The translations under genes were made by a program, and so were the position numbers. Positions 31,578 through 41,748 of a stretch of 64,000 nucleotides of DNA are shown here, one piece after another; position 1 is the stretch's first letter, and the number at the start of each line of letters is the position of its first letter. The notes beneath the pieces were generated by a model. It was not told where the DNA came from. It searched no databases and worked only from the letters and a program-made list of their open reading frames with translations. Source of the stretch: Parietichytrium sp. I65-24A (Eukaryota > Sar > Bigyra > Thraustochytrida > Thraustochytriidae); assembly GCA_012862575.1 (NCBI GenBank), contig BLSF01000039.1, forward strand, positions 311,695-375,694, written 5' to 3'.

Positions 31578-32423
31578 TCATCTTAAACGCGTAGCACATC
31601 GCTGAGCCGGTCCAAGGATACTCTTCCGTTTTGGCATGCGCTTGACTCTTGACTCCTGGCTGTCATCGCTTCCCATACTTGCAAATGTTTGTGCGGGGTC
31701 AAAATTTCCTCGTCTCCCTGGGGCTGTTGCAGCAGGGGGAGGGGAGCTTGGCGGGGTTAAGCTTTCTACGTCTACGTTCCTTCTCCAAGTTGTGAAATCC
31801 TCTTCATCCAATAAGTCACCTTCTGCATCCTCGTGCACAACGTCTTGGTCGTACTTTCTTTGAATATCCAGACCAAAGTCTTCCAACTTTGGAGTGCGAG
31901 GATAGCTGTCAAGTGATTCTGCGTCAGATTCTTTACGGCGGCGATTCATCACTGGACTCGATGGCGGCGACTCGGCCTTGGCAGGCATCCTACTCTCATA
32001 CCTTCTCACCACTGGAGATTGCTGCTCAACCGTGAATCCCTGCCGCTGCTCGAAGACAACTTGGTCAGATGCTTCGTTTTGATAATTATCGATTGAAGAC
32101 AAGGAATGGCTAGGCTCCTCTGTGTAATTCAGAGAATCTACCTCCACTCCAGCTTCTGCTTCCACCGCCTCGAGCAACTTGCGCATTTTTTTCTCGTACA
32201 CAGCAGCCGCGCGCACCAAATCCGCAAGATGAAATTTGGACCTCGCGTGCAGTCTCTCGCACCCCTCTACGGCCTCCTGCACATCTTCAATTCTGCTCTG
32301 GAAAAAGTTCTCCGCTTCTGCTTGCGTCGCCCAGCCTTTCTTGCGCAGCGACCTCTCCGCCTCCTCCGAACTTCTCGACACCAGCGAGCAGAATCTGTCC
32401 AGGAAATCCAGCGGCCCGCTCAT
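31578..32423 (-). CDS. SKA3-like kinetochore protein (tentative)
   Basis: 281 residues, single exon, ATG at 32423 (MSGPLDFLDRFCSLV). The first 90 residues are a helical, coiled-coil-like segment that parallels the N-terminus of SKA3, where it bundles with SKA1 and SKA2. A disordered, Ser/Pro-rich region follows, with the motif YPRTPKLEDFGLDI (about 173-186). The P-R-(T/S)-P-x-L-x-(D/H)-FG(L/I) pattern is the hallmark repeated in SKA3, and TP/SP sites (SPPSSPVM, LTPPSSPPP) could be CDK sites as in SKA3. SKA3 links outer kinetochore and microtubules in mitosis. The assignment rests on one motif plus layout, so it is tentative. A truncated copy of its 5' end is at 8611. Confidence 0.5.
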   Translation of the reverse strand: MSGPLDFLDRFCSLVSRSSEEAERSLRKKGWATQAEAENFFQSRIEDVQEAVEGCERLHARSKFHLADLVRAAAVYEKKMRKLLEAVEAEAGVEVDSLNYTEEPSHSLSSIDNYQNEASDQVVFEQRQGFTVEQQSPVVRRYESRMPAKAESPPSSPVMNRRRKESDAESLDSYPRTPKLEDFGLDIQRKYDQDVVHEDAEGDLLDEEDFTTWRRNVDVESLTPPSSPPPAATAPGRRGNFDPAQTFASMGSDDSQESRVKRMPKRKSILGPAQRCATRLR

Positions 32424-33025
32424 CCTTCAGCCTCTCTTAGGCCCTGTTGCCTCCAATTTCGAGCTCTTGTGTCCGCCCTGCGTACTCCGTGGCCCTCCTA
32501 TCTCCATTGAACAATCGAAACTTTGGCCCATTTTGCTCATTTCACTTGTCGTTTTCTGACAGGTTCAAAACAAAGTGGTATAACTGTAGAGGTGTTAGCC
32601 GTTTGAAGTTCGTTTCTCGTAGGAAAAGTCTTAGTTCGTGACTCTATTGAATATTTAGAGTAACGGGTAGACCTAGCGCTCGCTGTTTGTTTGCATTTTT
32701 TTTCCCTTTTTTTGCATTGGTTGACATTGGTTGGCATTGGTTGACATTGGTTGACATTGGTTGACATTGGTTGGCATTGGTTGACATTGGTTGGCATTGG
32801 TTGACATTGGTTGACATTGGTTGACATTGGTTGACAGTCAACGCCAGTCAACTCACAGCCAGTCTGCTGCTGTATGGTTAGATTGAGTGCCGCGAAGATG
32901 TTTTTTGTTTTGCTTTTTGCCAGGGAGTGTAAGTAAAAGAAGTATGACACAAGGGCTGGAATGTTGGATTCACGAAGGAAGGGTACTTGCTTAAATTTAA
33001 AACGAAACTAATGAAAAAACGTCGC
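32424..33025. other. Spacer between SKA3-like start and HADHB end
   Basis: No gene. The first 134 nt (32424-32557) are the upstream sequence duplicated at 8611-8759. A 10-bp satellite occupies 32715-32834. Confidence 0.6.
32715..32834. repeat. 10-bp satellite, 12 copies
   Basis: Twelve perfect-length tandem copies of CATTGGTTGR, the last base being A or G. The frame is open across the array in the minus strand only because of the repeat, so it is not taken as coding. Confidence 0.95.
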
Positions 33026-34518
33026 TTAGTTGCGCTCGATGAGGGCTGCGTGTGCCTGGCCTCCATCAGCGCATGCTGCAAGAAGTGCGAGCTTGCCATC
33101 CTCTCTGCGGAGGCGGTTCGAAGCGGTGGTCTGTAGAGTTGCAGTGAACGAAAGGTTAGAAATGTGTAAACACGAAGAAGGGAGGTGGCAAGAATGGCAA
33201 AAAAAGGAAAACTTACGACCAGGCGAACTCCGGTGGCACCGAATGGATGTCCGATGGAGAGGGATCCTCCCCACTGGTTGAGTTTATCAGATGGCACACG
33301 GCCGATGCGGTCCATACCGACATTCTCCTTGCACCATTTGTCAGAGTCGAGGGCGGCAAGGTTAGAGAGGACTTGGCCAGCGAATGCCTCATGGATCTCA
33401 AACACGTCAATGTCGTTCAAAGTCAAGTTGTTCTGCTTCAAGATGCGCGCCATAGCGTAAGCAGGCCCAAGCAACATCTCCTCAAAAGGGTCGACTGCAA
33501 CAAAGTTCCAGGACTTGAGGAAGGACTTTGGAGTGTATCCCAAAGCCTTTGCCTTCTCCTCAGATGCGATGATGCATGCAGATGCTCCATCAGTGAGCGG
33601 GGAAGAGTTTCCTGCAGTGTGGGTGCCGTGCGGCTTGACAAATGCAGGCTTGAGGGACTTGAGCCTGTCAATCGTGGTGTCGCCGCGGATGCAGTTCTCT
33701 TCAAGAGCTCCACCGACTGGGATGACCTCTCCCTTGTAGTATCCCTTCTCGTGCGCCTTTGCAGCGTTGTGATGAGATGCCATGGCAAACTGGTCCTGCT
33801 CCTCGCGGGTGACGCCAAAGCGGGATGCAAGACGGTCGCTAGAGTGTCCCATCACCTCGCCGGTGGAGAAGTTCTTGATTGCTGGAGGCTCTGGAGCCAA
33901 ATCAGCAAGCTTGAGGCCCTTGAGAAGCTTTGCAACTCCAGCTGGTCCCTTCTTCATGGCCTTGCCGGCGTTGATCAGGCGCTGGCGAATTGGCTTGGCT
34001 GTGAGTCACCGCAAGTCGTGTTCCAAAGATGAATTAGTGCAAAGGCCTTGAAATCCGCGAGCTCATACAACATACAATTGCGACAACTTACAAAATCGAA
34101 TTGGAACATCACTGAAGGTTTCAGAACCTCCAGCCAAAACCACATCGGCCTGATTCGTCAGGATCTTCTCGGCGCCAGAGCACACAGCTTGGTTGGAAGA
34201 AATGCATGCCATGCCCAGGGTGTGCGATGGCACTCCCTTTGGGATTCCAGCACCGAGAGTGACCTCGCGTGCAATGTTATTGGTGCGCACCTCCTGCACG
34301 ACGGTTCCCCATGCCACGTAGTCGATTTCCTTTCCATCAATCGCCAGCTTATCCACAATGCCCTTCGCAGCGAGGCGTGCAATGTCGTACGAGATCAGGT
34401 CCTTGTACTGCGTCCCAGCCATAGCAAACGGGATGCGCACTCCGTCCACGAACGCAACCTTCTTTGGCGCGCTGGCAGTGGCCGTGGCCAGTCCTCTCTG
34501 TGCTCCTTTCTTGAACAT
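33026..34518 (-). CDS. HADHB: Mitochondrial 3-ketoacyl-CoA thiolase, trifunctional enzyme beta type (3 exons)
   Basis: 437 residues from exons 34518-34092, 33998-33217 and 33130-33026; the three lengths sum to a multiple of three. Last step of fatty-acid beta-oxidation: thiolytic cleavage of 3-ketoacyl-CoA. Active-site residues are all seen: nucleophile Cys105 in GMACISSNQAV, His in EIHEAFAGQ, and the C-terminal Cys in LAACADGGQAHA. GGSETFSDVPIRF, MGHSSDRLA and SIGHPFGATGVRLV fit the HADHB/SCP-thiolase side rather than cytosolic thiolases. The N-terminus (MFKKGAQRGLATATASAPKK) is a typical mitochondrial presequence. Intron phases: phase 1 for the first (T|CC) and phase 0 for the second. Confidence 0.95.
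33131..33216 (-). other. Intron 2 of HADHB
   Basis: 86 nt, GTAAGT...CTACAG on the minus strand, between GATGVRLV and TTASNRLR. Confidence 0.95.
33999..34091 (-). other. Intron 1 of HADHB
   Basis: 93 nt, GTAAGT...CTCACAG on the minus strand, between SDVPIRF and SKPIRQRL. Confidence 0.95.
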
Positions 34519-35824
34519 CTTATCTTCTCTCGCACCTTGTCAAAACCTCCTTGTCCACGTCGTGCAATGCGTCGGTCTGTCTCTGTCTCTGCCTCGCTCA
34601 CTCTCTCTCTCTCTCTCTCGCACTTGCGCTCTATCCAACTATCTATCCATCTATCTTCGTTGACATTGAGAATGAACATTACAACTCAACCTGACAATCA
34701 TTCTCAACCAAACTCTTATTACTTTTGCACCAAACTATCCATCGTTGTTATTGTTGTTATCCCTTTAGCTTTGTAAGCTTTGGGTGTTTCACTGTGATGA
34801 GACTAGCCAGCTACTACCATGTCACCATACCGGCCATTACGGCTCCGAATTTAGACTAGGCGACTGCTTGATTGCTCTGCTCACGTCCTCCGAGTAATAG
34901 AGACACTAATGAGCCTGTGCGAGGGAGGGGTGAGGAAGTGTGCTAAGAGTGGGTAGTGAAATGTATCCTGCCACACATTTCACATTCTTCACATTCCACA
35001 TTCCGCATTTTATGATTACGATGAGACATCAGCTCAACGATTTCTTCAACGTGCTTGGAAGCGGGGTTGTGTAATGTTGGTATACACGATGGCCACTGTG
35101 CGGGATGACATGGCTTTGACGTTTTGTAATAACGGATACAGGGTAAAGAGAAGTGCAAAAGCTCAGGTGTGGGTGTGAGGGAAATTACGGGCAAATGAGC
35201 TGCACTAAGGTTTTCGCTATTACGCGGAGGAGATTTCCAAGCAATTTTTTGAGGATTTCAGAGGCGCGCAATATAATACTCATCTAACTAAAATATTAAT
35301 TGTATTCTCTGAGAAGGTACTCTACTCGTGGTTAACACCCGTGTTTAGTTATTCAGCTAGACGTCTGGTAAGAGCTTTTTGAAACCTCGTTTCACAACCT
35401 TCCTTTCCAGGGAGCAGCTCCTTGATCGCGATCAATCAAAGTTCCTCGAAAATAGGCGTTGGAGGCGTAAAGCACGGCACTTCGCGAGTATCAACAATCA
35501 ATTCCGAGAAACCAAATTTGACTGTGAAAAAGTTCAACCAAATGCATGTTCTGTTACCTCGTCGTTTCTCGTTTTGATTTGTTTTGTTTGAGAAACCTTC
35601 TATTTACGTCGTCCAACCTCGAACAAGTTTGGGGAAGATGAGCTCATGATAACTTTGATGAATGAGACTGTCAAGCGACATACTCTTCTTCCGAGTCGAA
35701 GACAGCGATGGAGTACTCGTCAAGTTCGCGCTCAAAGAAATAGAAAATAAAGCCCTGGTTGGCGGCATACCGTGTGGCGGGTTGTTGCGGTCGGCGCTTG
35801 TGGGAAGGAGCCCAAAACAAAACA
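34519..35824. other. Divergent spacer between HADHB and the WD40 gene
   Basis: Head-to-head upstream regions of HADHB (minus) and the WD40 gene (plus). A CT tract lies at 34595-34620 close to HADHB. No other gene supported; frames are short and AT-rich. Confidence 0.5.
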
Positions 35825-37345
35825 ATGGATGCGAGGCTTGAAAGAGTGCCAAAGCTCGGCCTGAATGCCACGAAAGAATTTCAAGGATACCGAGCTCGGG
35901 CGCCGGCCAATGCCAAGACCCAGAGCGTGCAGTCCGCTCGAGGGCAGACGCCAGCGTGGCGTCAGTCGAGAATTGTGGAAAGTGCCAGGACCGATGGCGA
36001 ATCCAGCGTCGTGCTCCTCAAACCAGCATGGAATATATCGGTCAAAGTTCCGGACAGTGGCCCGGCGGTCAGGGTGGTGACAAATGTGGACAGCGAGTGG
36101 CCCGATCTTGCGACGAAACCCGCGACCAAGCGAAGGTCCCAACTAGTCCGAAGAGCTGTGGCCGAGGACTGTAAGGTTTCTGAAATGGAGGAGCCGCCCG
36201 AGGAAGAATGCCCAAACCTCCCAAGGCTTCATAAAAAGAGAATAAGGAGCATGACGAAGATCTCCTCCGAGCTATTCTTGTGTTGTTCGGATGACAAAGT
36301 GGCTTCACTCATTTGCACGAATCCAAACGGTGGTGGGGCAGAGAGCGAGCAATACTATAAGGTGTTCGCTGGTCATACGGGGCCGGTTCTCTGTGGAACA
36401 AGTTACAACGACGAATGGATTGCGACGGGATCTGAAGACTGCACAATACGTTTATGGAGCACTCGAGATAGTGGGCTGTCCTGGACGTTCAAAGGGCACC
36501 AAGACGCTGTCACACAGCTACTTGCGAAGCCAGCTTGCCAAGAGATCTTCAGCGCTGCCCGGGACGGAACTTGTCGCGTCTGGGATGCGACTTCCCGAAC
36601 TGCAAAACAAATTATTACTCACGATCTAGACAGCATCATCGAGATGTTCGTCTTTCCATCTTGGAGTAATTCATTTGGAGCGATCGCTGCGGACGGGACA
36701 TTATTAGCATGGAACAAAGTCCATGGCGGGAAAACCCTAGAGCAAAAACGGAATGAAACATATAATTGCGTGGACCTTTCCCCTGCAGATGGATCCTTGT
36801 GCATCGGATCGAAAGAAGGTGCAGTGTTGAACTACTATTTGGAGGAAGGAGGGGTAGGGGGAGCAAAGGGAACGCTCTCTTGCGCGCTCAACACCGGAGA
36901 GAGCATCATATCGATTAAATATTGTGGTCTCTCCTCCTGCGCCTCGGTGCTCACCGGGCATGTCACCGGTATGTTGCGGAGGTTCGATCTCGCTTCGTCG
37001 CAATGCCTGCAGGAGTTCAAAGCGCATAGCTCCTGGGTCATGGACATAGACGTCGAGAGATTAGATTTCTTCAACCAAGGGGCATCAGCTTCCTCCATTG
37101 CCGTCGCGAGTTGCGGTTTTGATGGGACAGTGCGCATCACTCAAGTCTGGGATGCTGAGCATTGCGTCTTGTTCGAGGGGAAACCGCACGCTTCCGCGGC
37201 GTTTCGCATTCAGATTGTGCCAAGTCCGGATCACAAATACAAGTATGTCAAGGCGATATCTTCCGGCGCCAATGGCGAGCTTTGTTTCTCCCAGGGAAAA
37301 TCTCGCCCAGTCCTTTGCAATTCTGCCGAGCCTGCGCTTCCTTAA
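35825..37345 (+). CDS. WD40-repeat protein
   Basis: 506 residues, single exon. The start is the ATG at 35825 (MDARLERVPKLGLNATKEF); the frame is open upstream only to a TTG. About 130 N-terminal residues are basic and disordered. The rest forms a beta-propeller of about seven WD repeats, clearest at FAGHTGPVLCGT ... GSEDCTIRLWS, FKGHQDAVTQLLA ... AARDGTCRVWD and FKAHSSWVMDIDV ... CGFDGTVRITQVWD. WD40 propellers are scaffolds for protein complexes; nothing here identifies the specific complex. The G-[HN]-x-x-W-D spacing is orthodox in the first repeats and degenerate in the middle ones. Confidence 0.85.
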   Translation: MDARLERVPKLGLNATKEFQGYRARAPANAKTQSVQSARGQTPAWRQSRIVESARTDGESSVVLLKPAWNISVKVPDSGPAVRVVTNVDSEWPDLATKPATKRRSQLVRRAVAEDCKVSEMEEPPEEECPNLPRLHKKRIRSMTKISSELFLCCSDDKVASLICTNPNGGGAESEQYYKVFAGHTGPVLCGTSYNDEWIATGSEDCTIRLWSTRDSGLSWTFKGHQDAVTQLLAKPACQEIFSAARDGTCRVWDATSRTAKQIITHDLDSIIEMFVFPSWSNSFGAIAADGTLLAWNKVHGGKTLEQKRNETYNCVDLSPADGSLCIGSKEGAVLNYYLEEGGVGGAKGTLSCALNTGESIISIKYCGLSSCASVLTGHVTGMLRRFDLASSQCLQEFKAHSSWVMDIDVERLDFFNQGASASSIAVASCGFDGTVRITQVWDAEHCVLFEGKPHASAAFRIQIVPSPDHKYKYVKAISSGANGELCFSQGKSRPVLCNSAEPALP

Positions 37346-38137
37346 ACGGCAAGGACAAAAAATATTCGAGCACGTTGTTTTTTTTCACTTTTCGCATCTT
37401 TTGTCCCCTGTTCCCCGGGTTCACAGGCCATTGCCAGTGCCCGACGCACGCCAATATGGCGTTGCACAACTCTCTGCGCAGGCATCGGAACTCGCATCAT
37501 TGTATGTAAACTTTTTGTAAACAGCTTCTCGCAAACCGACATCAGCTCTCTCTCCCTCTCAAGATCACCAGACCTGTCTCGAGTTTCGGAACACTTTAAG
37601 GCTCTTGCAAAATTCGCTGTCCCCAGCCGCCCGTCCACCAACGAAAGCTTCTTCGAGCTCACGAAATAAGCGCCTCTGCAAAGCGATGTAACGTGCACAC
37701 GCAACTTTGTTCCTGCGCTTGAGAACTCCAATGACATCCCTCTCGACGTGCCGCAGCGCCAATGCGAACCATGTCGCAGATACTCAGTGAGGCACCCTTG
37801 ACACCCTCAGCACGAGATATATGCACGCCGCACTCGACGTCAAGTTGGTCTCCATGGTTCCACAGTCTCCGGTCTACGGTCTCCGGTCTCCGCTTCCCAC
37901 TTTGCCAACCCAAAGACGCTCACTTTCGCTCGCTGCTGTCGCTGCTGCAACGCGGTCCCCGAATCATTTGGCTTTTCGCACATACACGCAATACACGCGC
38001 ACACTTTTTACCTTTCACCGTGCAGAGTCCGTCGCCGTCTTGTTCACCAAGCAGCAAGGCCTCGTCAAGCCAGTGACAGGCGTGGCCAAAGGGATCTAAG
38101 GGATATCGAGACAGGCAAACGAACGTACAGTGGGCCG
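37346..38137. other. Spacer between WD40 and LRR genes
   Basis: No complete gene. A minus-strand open stretch at 37565-37765 (ALRHVERDVIGVLKRR, then QRRLFRELEEAFVGGR) reads like a helical exon but has no ATG or partner exon I can place. ACGGTCTCCGGTC-type short repeats lie near 37870-37895. Confidence 0.4.
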
Positions 38138-38290
38138 ATGGAGCTGGAGAAGAGGAGCTGGATATGCGCCGGGGAGGAGGTGGATTTGTATGTGGGCGGG
38201 ACCTACGATGGGTGTCTGCGAGCGTTGCAAAGCGGCGAGAGGAATGTGTGGTAAGTTTGCCGGCGCAATTGCGGAGCAAAGCTAGACATG

Positions 38291-38330
<40 letters not shown>

Positions 38331-40824
38331 TGACGAACGGGTCTCAGGGCGGACTGCTCGCGAGGAAATTCGGAGGTCGGGCTCTTACTTCCTGAACTAT
38401 GCAACGCGGTGTCGCTGGAACGTCTCATGTAAGTCGTCCTGGCCGAGGCAAACAACAGGGGGTGGACAAGTGGGTTTTGCAGCATGCATGTGTACTGACG
38501 TGACGATTGGTTGCATTGAAGCGTGATCTCGAACAATATTGATCACAATGCCATCAGCATGCTTTGTCAAGCGATGGCTGGTTGCACTGCGCTGAAATTG
38601 CTGCATGTGTCATGCCGCGCAGAATTCGGCGTCGAGCATTTTTGCCAGTTTTTGAGGACCAATGACTCGTTGACTGCTCTGAGGTAAGTGTGTCTCGCAT
38701 TTTCTGGTTGCGTTCTTAAAGACCGATTGACCAACATTGCCCCTCTTCAGCATTCCTACAATGCCCGTCGAGCTAGAAGGAGCGCAGGTAATTGCAAAAG
38801 AATTGGAAGAGAACAAGACTCTTCGCAAACTAAAGTAAGTCACGCTACCGTCGGAATTGTATTCGCTGGGAAAGTCGGCTTACACTCAACTCTCGCCATT
38901 AAACACTGCTCAGCGTTGGCTTCTGCGAAATAGGGACTGAGGGAGCTAAGGCGATGTTTGAAGCGCTCGAAAGGAATAAAACACTTGAATATCTTGAGTA
39001 AGTTTTACGAAAACGAAAACGAAGCTCATATAAATTTGTAAACTGACCCCAAGAGCTCTGGGCAGCCTGAGTTGGAATCAAATTAGTGCGCAAGTGGGTG
39101 TCAGTCTCTCTCAAATGTTCAAGAAAAATAACACGCTTCAGACGCTAAAGTAGGTGGCCAACATTTTATTTTGCAGATGATGATTGGTATTTGTTTCGGT
39201 TTTAACTTGTTGTAACGTAACGTACCGTACCTCTAGACTCGATAGCAACCGGATCGGCGACGAGGGTGTGGCTTCTATGGTTGACGGGCTCCGCTCGAAT
39301 GTCTCACTGACGAGTATCAGCTTGTCTAACAACATGCTTACAGACGAGGCTGCGCAGCCTCTATCAGAATGGATTCTGAACTCGATTTCTCTTCGGAATA
39401 TCTGGTGAGTTTGCCTCGATTTCCTTCTCCAAAGCCAGCAACCGTTCCTGACTCTACTAAACGTCTGCCAATCTTCACAGGTTGAATAACAATCGCTTTA
39501 GTGATGAGGCACTTCTCTCATCCATGGCGAAATCCCAGTCTTTGACTGCTCTTGAGTAGGTGCTTGGCTGTAAATTTAGCAGCGAAATGTTCCCATCTTT
39601 TTTCCAGACTGACTCTTGCTGTACTGTGGAGAATAGGTTGCAAGCTCAGCATGGAGTGTATCTGAACGTGGCCTCTTTGTTCCCAAATACAAAGCTCGAA
39701 AAGCTATTGTAAGTTGCTGAACAATTCGCGAGTATTGTCACTACTTTCGCTCACTCGGCCCGTTCACTGTTTTCAGATTTACTGGTAGTCAAATCACGCT
39801 CGCCAACGCTTTGCGCCTTGGGGAAGGTCTGCGCTCAAGTCAATCGCTTACATCTCTCTCGTAAGTGCAAAGGCACTAGACCTTAAGTGCTGTATCGATT
39901 TTTCTGACTTGCTTTTTGCTTTGAACGCTCAGAATGGCAGCCACTGGAGTCACGGCAGAAGGGTTAAAGACCATCTGCCTGGCATTAGCAACAGGTTGTA
40001 CATTGACACAATTTGAGTAAGTTTTCTATTTACGAGGACGTGTGATCCATTTCGGAGGACGAACATAGCTCACCTTGTTGATGCGCTCCAAGTATTTCAT
40101 GGAATCCACTGTACAGCGAGGGCGCGACATTGATTGCAGAAGCGCTCAAGACGAACGATACCCTCACCAAACTGAAGTAAGTTTGAGCTCCTAACCTTCC
40201 TGCCGACCAACACTAACACAATTGTGCTGCGCTCCTATTCACCCCGCAGTTTGAGCGAGTGTGGTGTTGAACTTGAAGGTGCCTCTTCAATTGCAAATCT
40301 CCTGAAAAGTTGCACTGCTCTGACTGAGCTCGAGTGAGTTGTTCGGTTGCATTTTAGCGGGATGGGCAGTGAGAGTTGCTGATGACACCACACACGTTCT
40401 TTCTCAGCTTGTCCAAAAACGCAATCGATAACCGGGGTAATGGACTGCTCGCTGATGCATTGAGGACGAACAAGTCGCTGAGGGTTTTGAAGTAAGTAGG
40501 ACGTTTCTACACAGGTCTGGTTGGTGGGGCAAAGGCTGTTGGCTCACACTCTGCAAAACTTAGTGTTGCATACAGTAAAGGGAGCACGAGAGACTACATG
40601 AAGTACTACCTCAGTGCGCTTGAAGAGAACTATACATTGACGGGTCTCAGGTAAGTTTTGCGATGACTTCCAAATCAAGCAAAACTAGGTCTGACTGTAT
40701 TTGCGCCTGAAGCCTTCATGGAGACCCCTCTTATAATGTGGCGGTTTCTCGCTTGTTGGACAGGAACGCTGAGAAGCTTGGCCTTTCTGACCTTCGCTCA
40801 ACGGGGTTCAAGCATGGGATTTGA
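38138..40824 (+). CDS. Leucine-rich-repeat protein, 16 exons, about one LRR per exon
   Basis: 513 residues (1542 nt spliced). Exons: 38138-38250, 38348-38428, 38522-38683, 38751-38834, 38914-38997, 39066-39149, 39237-39404, 39481-39555, 39637-39708, 39777-39860, 39933-40016, 40093-40176, 40250-40333, 40408-40491, 40564-40650, 40713-40824. Each repeat is the 28-residue ribonuclease-inhibitor/NOD type, about L-x-x-N-x-I-x-x-x-G-A-x-x-(I/L)-A-x-x-L-x-x-N-x-(T/S)-L-x-x-L. All 15 introns fall after the second base of a codon at the same place in the repeat. Nine exons are exactly 84 nt, exon 7 is 168 (two repeats), exon 3 is 162 (two repeats). The 37 N-terminal residues are not LRR. No signal peptide or membrane segment, so probably an intracellular interaction surface; partner unknown. 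Confidence 0.9.
38288..38329. repeat. (TG)n microsatellite in intron 1 of the LRR gene
   Basis: About 21 TG dinucleotides with one CG interruption, inside intron 38251-38347. Confidence 0.9.
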
Positions 40825-41748
40825 TTTGTTCCATCTGTGTCGATTTGAACTTTAGTCCGTACGATGCTACAGCGAACTTGACTGGACCTCACGAGAAACG
40901 AAAGTTTTCAAGTTTGCTTCCAGTTCCTACAACAACATCGTACGTGTATTTACATGCGCACTCGAAACCAAAGAATAAATAGAAAATCACCTTTCATCTC
41001 TTCCGTGTGCAGATTTCCTCTCAAATTTCGTCCTAGGAATTGAAATTGGATCGACGATAAACTCGCTCAAATCAACTGTCATAGAGAATCTGGACATACA
41101 CATACATACACGCTGTTATTTCGGTCTTGAGTTTTCCTTTTCCTTAGTACCCTTAATAAAGTCCTATGTTTTGGTCAAATTAGAAGGCGGTGTGGTGATT
41201 GTAAAAATGGAAGGTAAAACAAATTACCTGCATAACACAGGTCTTTTGGAGTCATAGTAAATTCTACTCTTTATCATAGCCCGAATTTTCGGCACCACCA
41301 TCTTGCAATTCTCTAACCTATCACTAGTTACATCCAGCGCAATTTTAGGATGCACCTCCCTCCCAGCTGAAACAATTTCTTCGTCCTTCCACCCCTCAAC
41401 AACACACCACAATCCTACTATTTACCCTATTCACTTGTAGCAAGTCCATCATTCTTGTTTACCGAATATGCTAGCCACTCCTACTGGAGGAACAACACAA
41501 AAAGTGAATTGGATTCCCTAACCCAACGGTACAACACTCCTACCGCCCTCCAGCCTCCTCCTTCCCTCACAAGCGCAGCGCGTACCCTCAGTTACCGTAC
41601 AACCATCCGCCGCGGACCCTTTCCCCCACAGCGCCGAAGAAGCGCTTGCTCCCATTTAGTCCCAGCGCGTCCCACTGCCCTTCCCGCACTCTCTCTAGGC
41701 GGGAAAAGGAAGAACCCACCCCTCCGGCGAGTGGCGTACGCGTAAAGT
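40825..41748. other. Spacer between LRR gene and PqiA-like gene
   Basis: No gene supported. 3' region of the LRR gene with AATAAATAG (40975) and AATAAAG (41155) as possible poly(A) signals, then a C-rich segment (about 41380-41720) directly upstream of the next ATG. Confidence 0.5.

Noticed and set aside
32644-32841. Minus-strand frame of repeated NVNQCQPMSTN peptides
   Set aside because: Product of the 10-bp satellite only; start is not ATG and composition is purely repeat-driven.
37565-37765. Helical-looking minus-strand exon candidate
   Set aside because: No start codon in frame and no partner exon with fitting phase found, so left as a note in the spacer entry.
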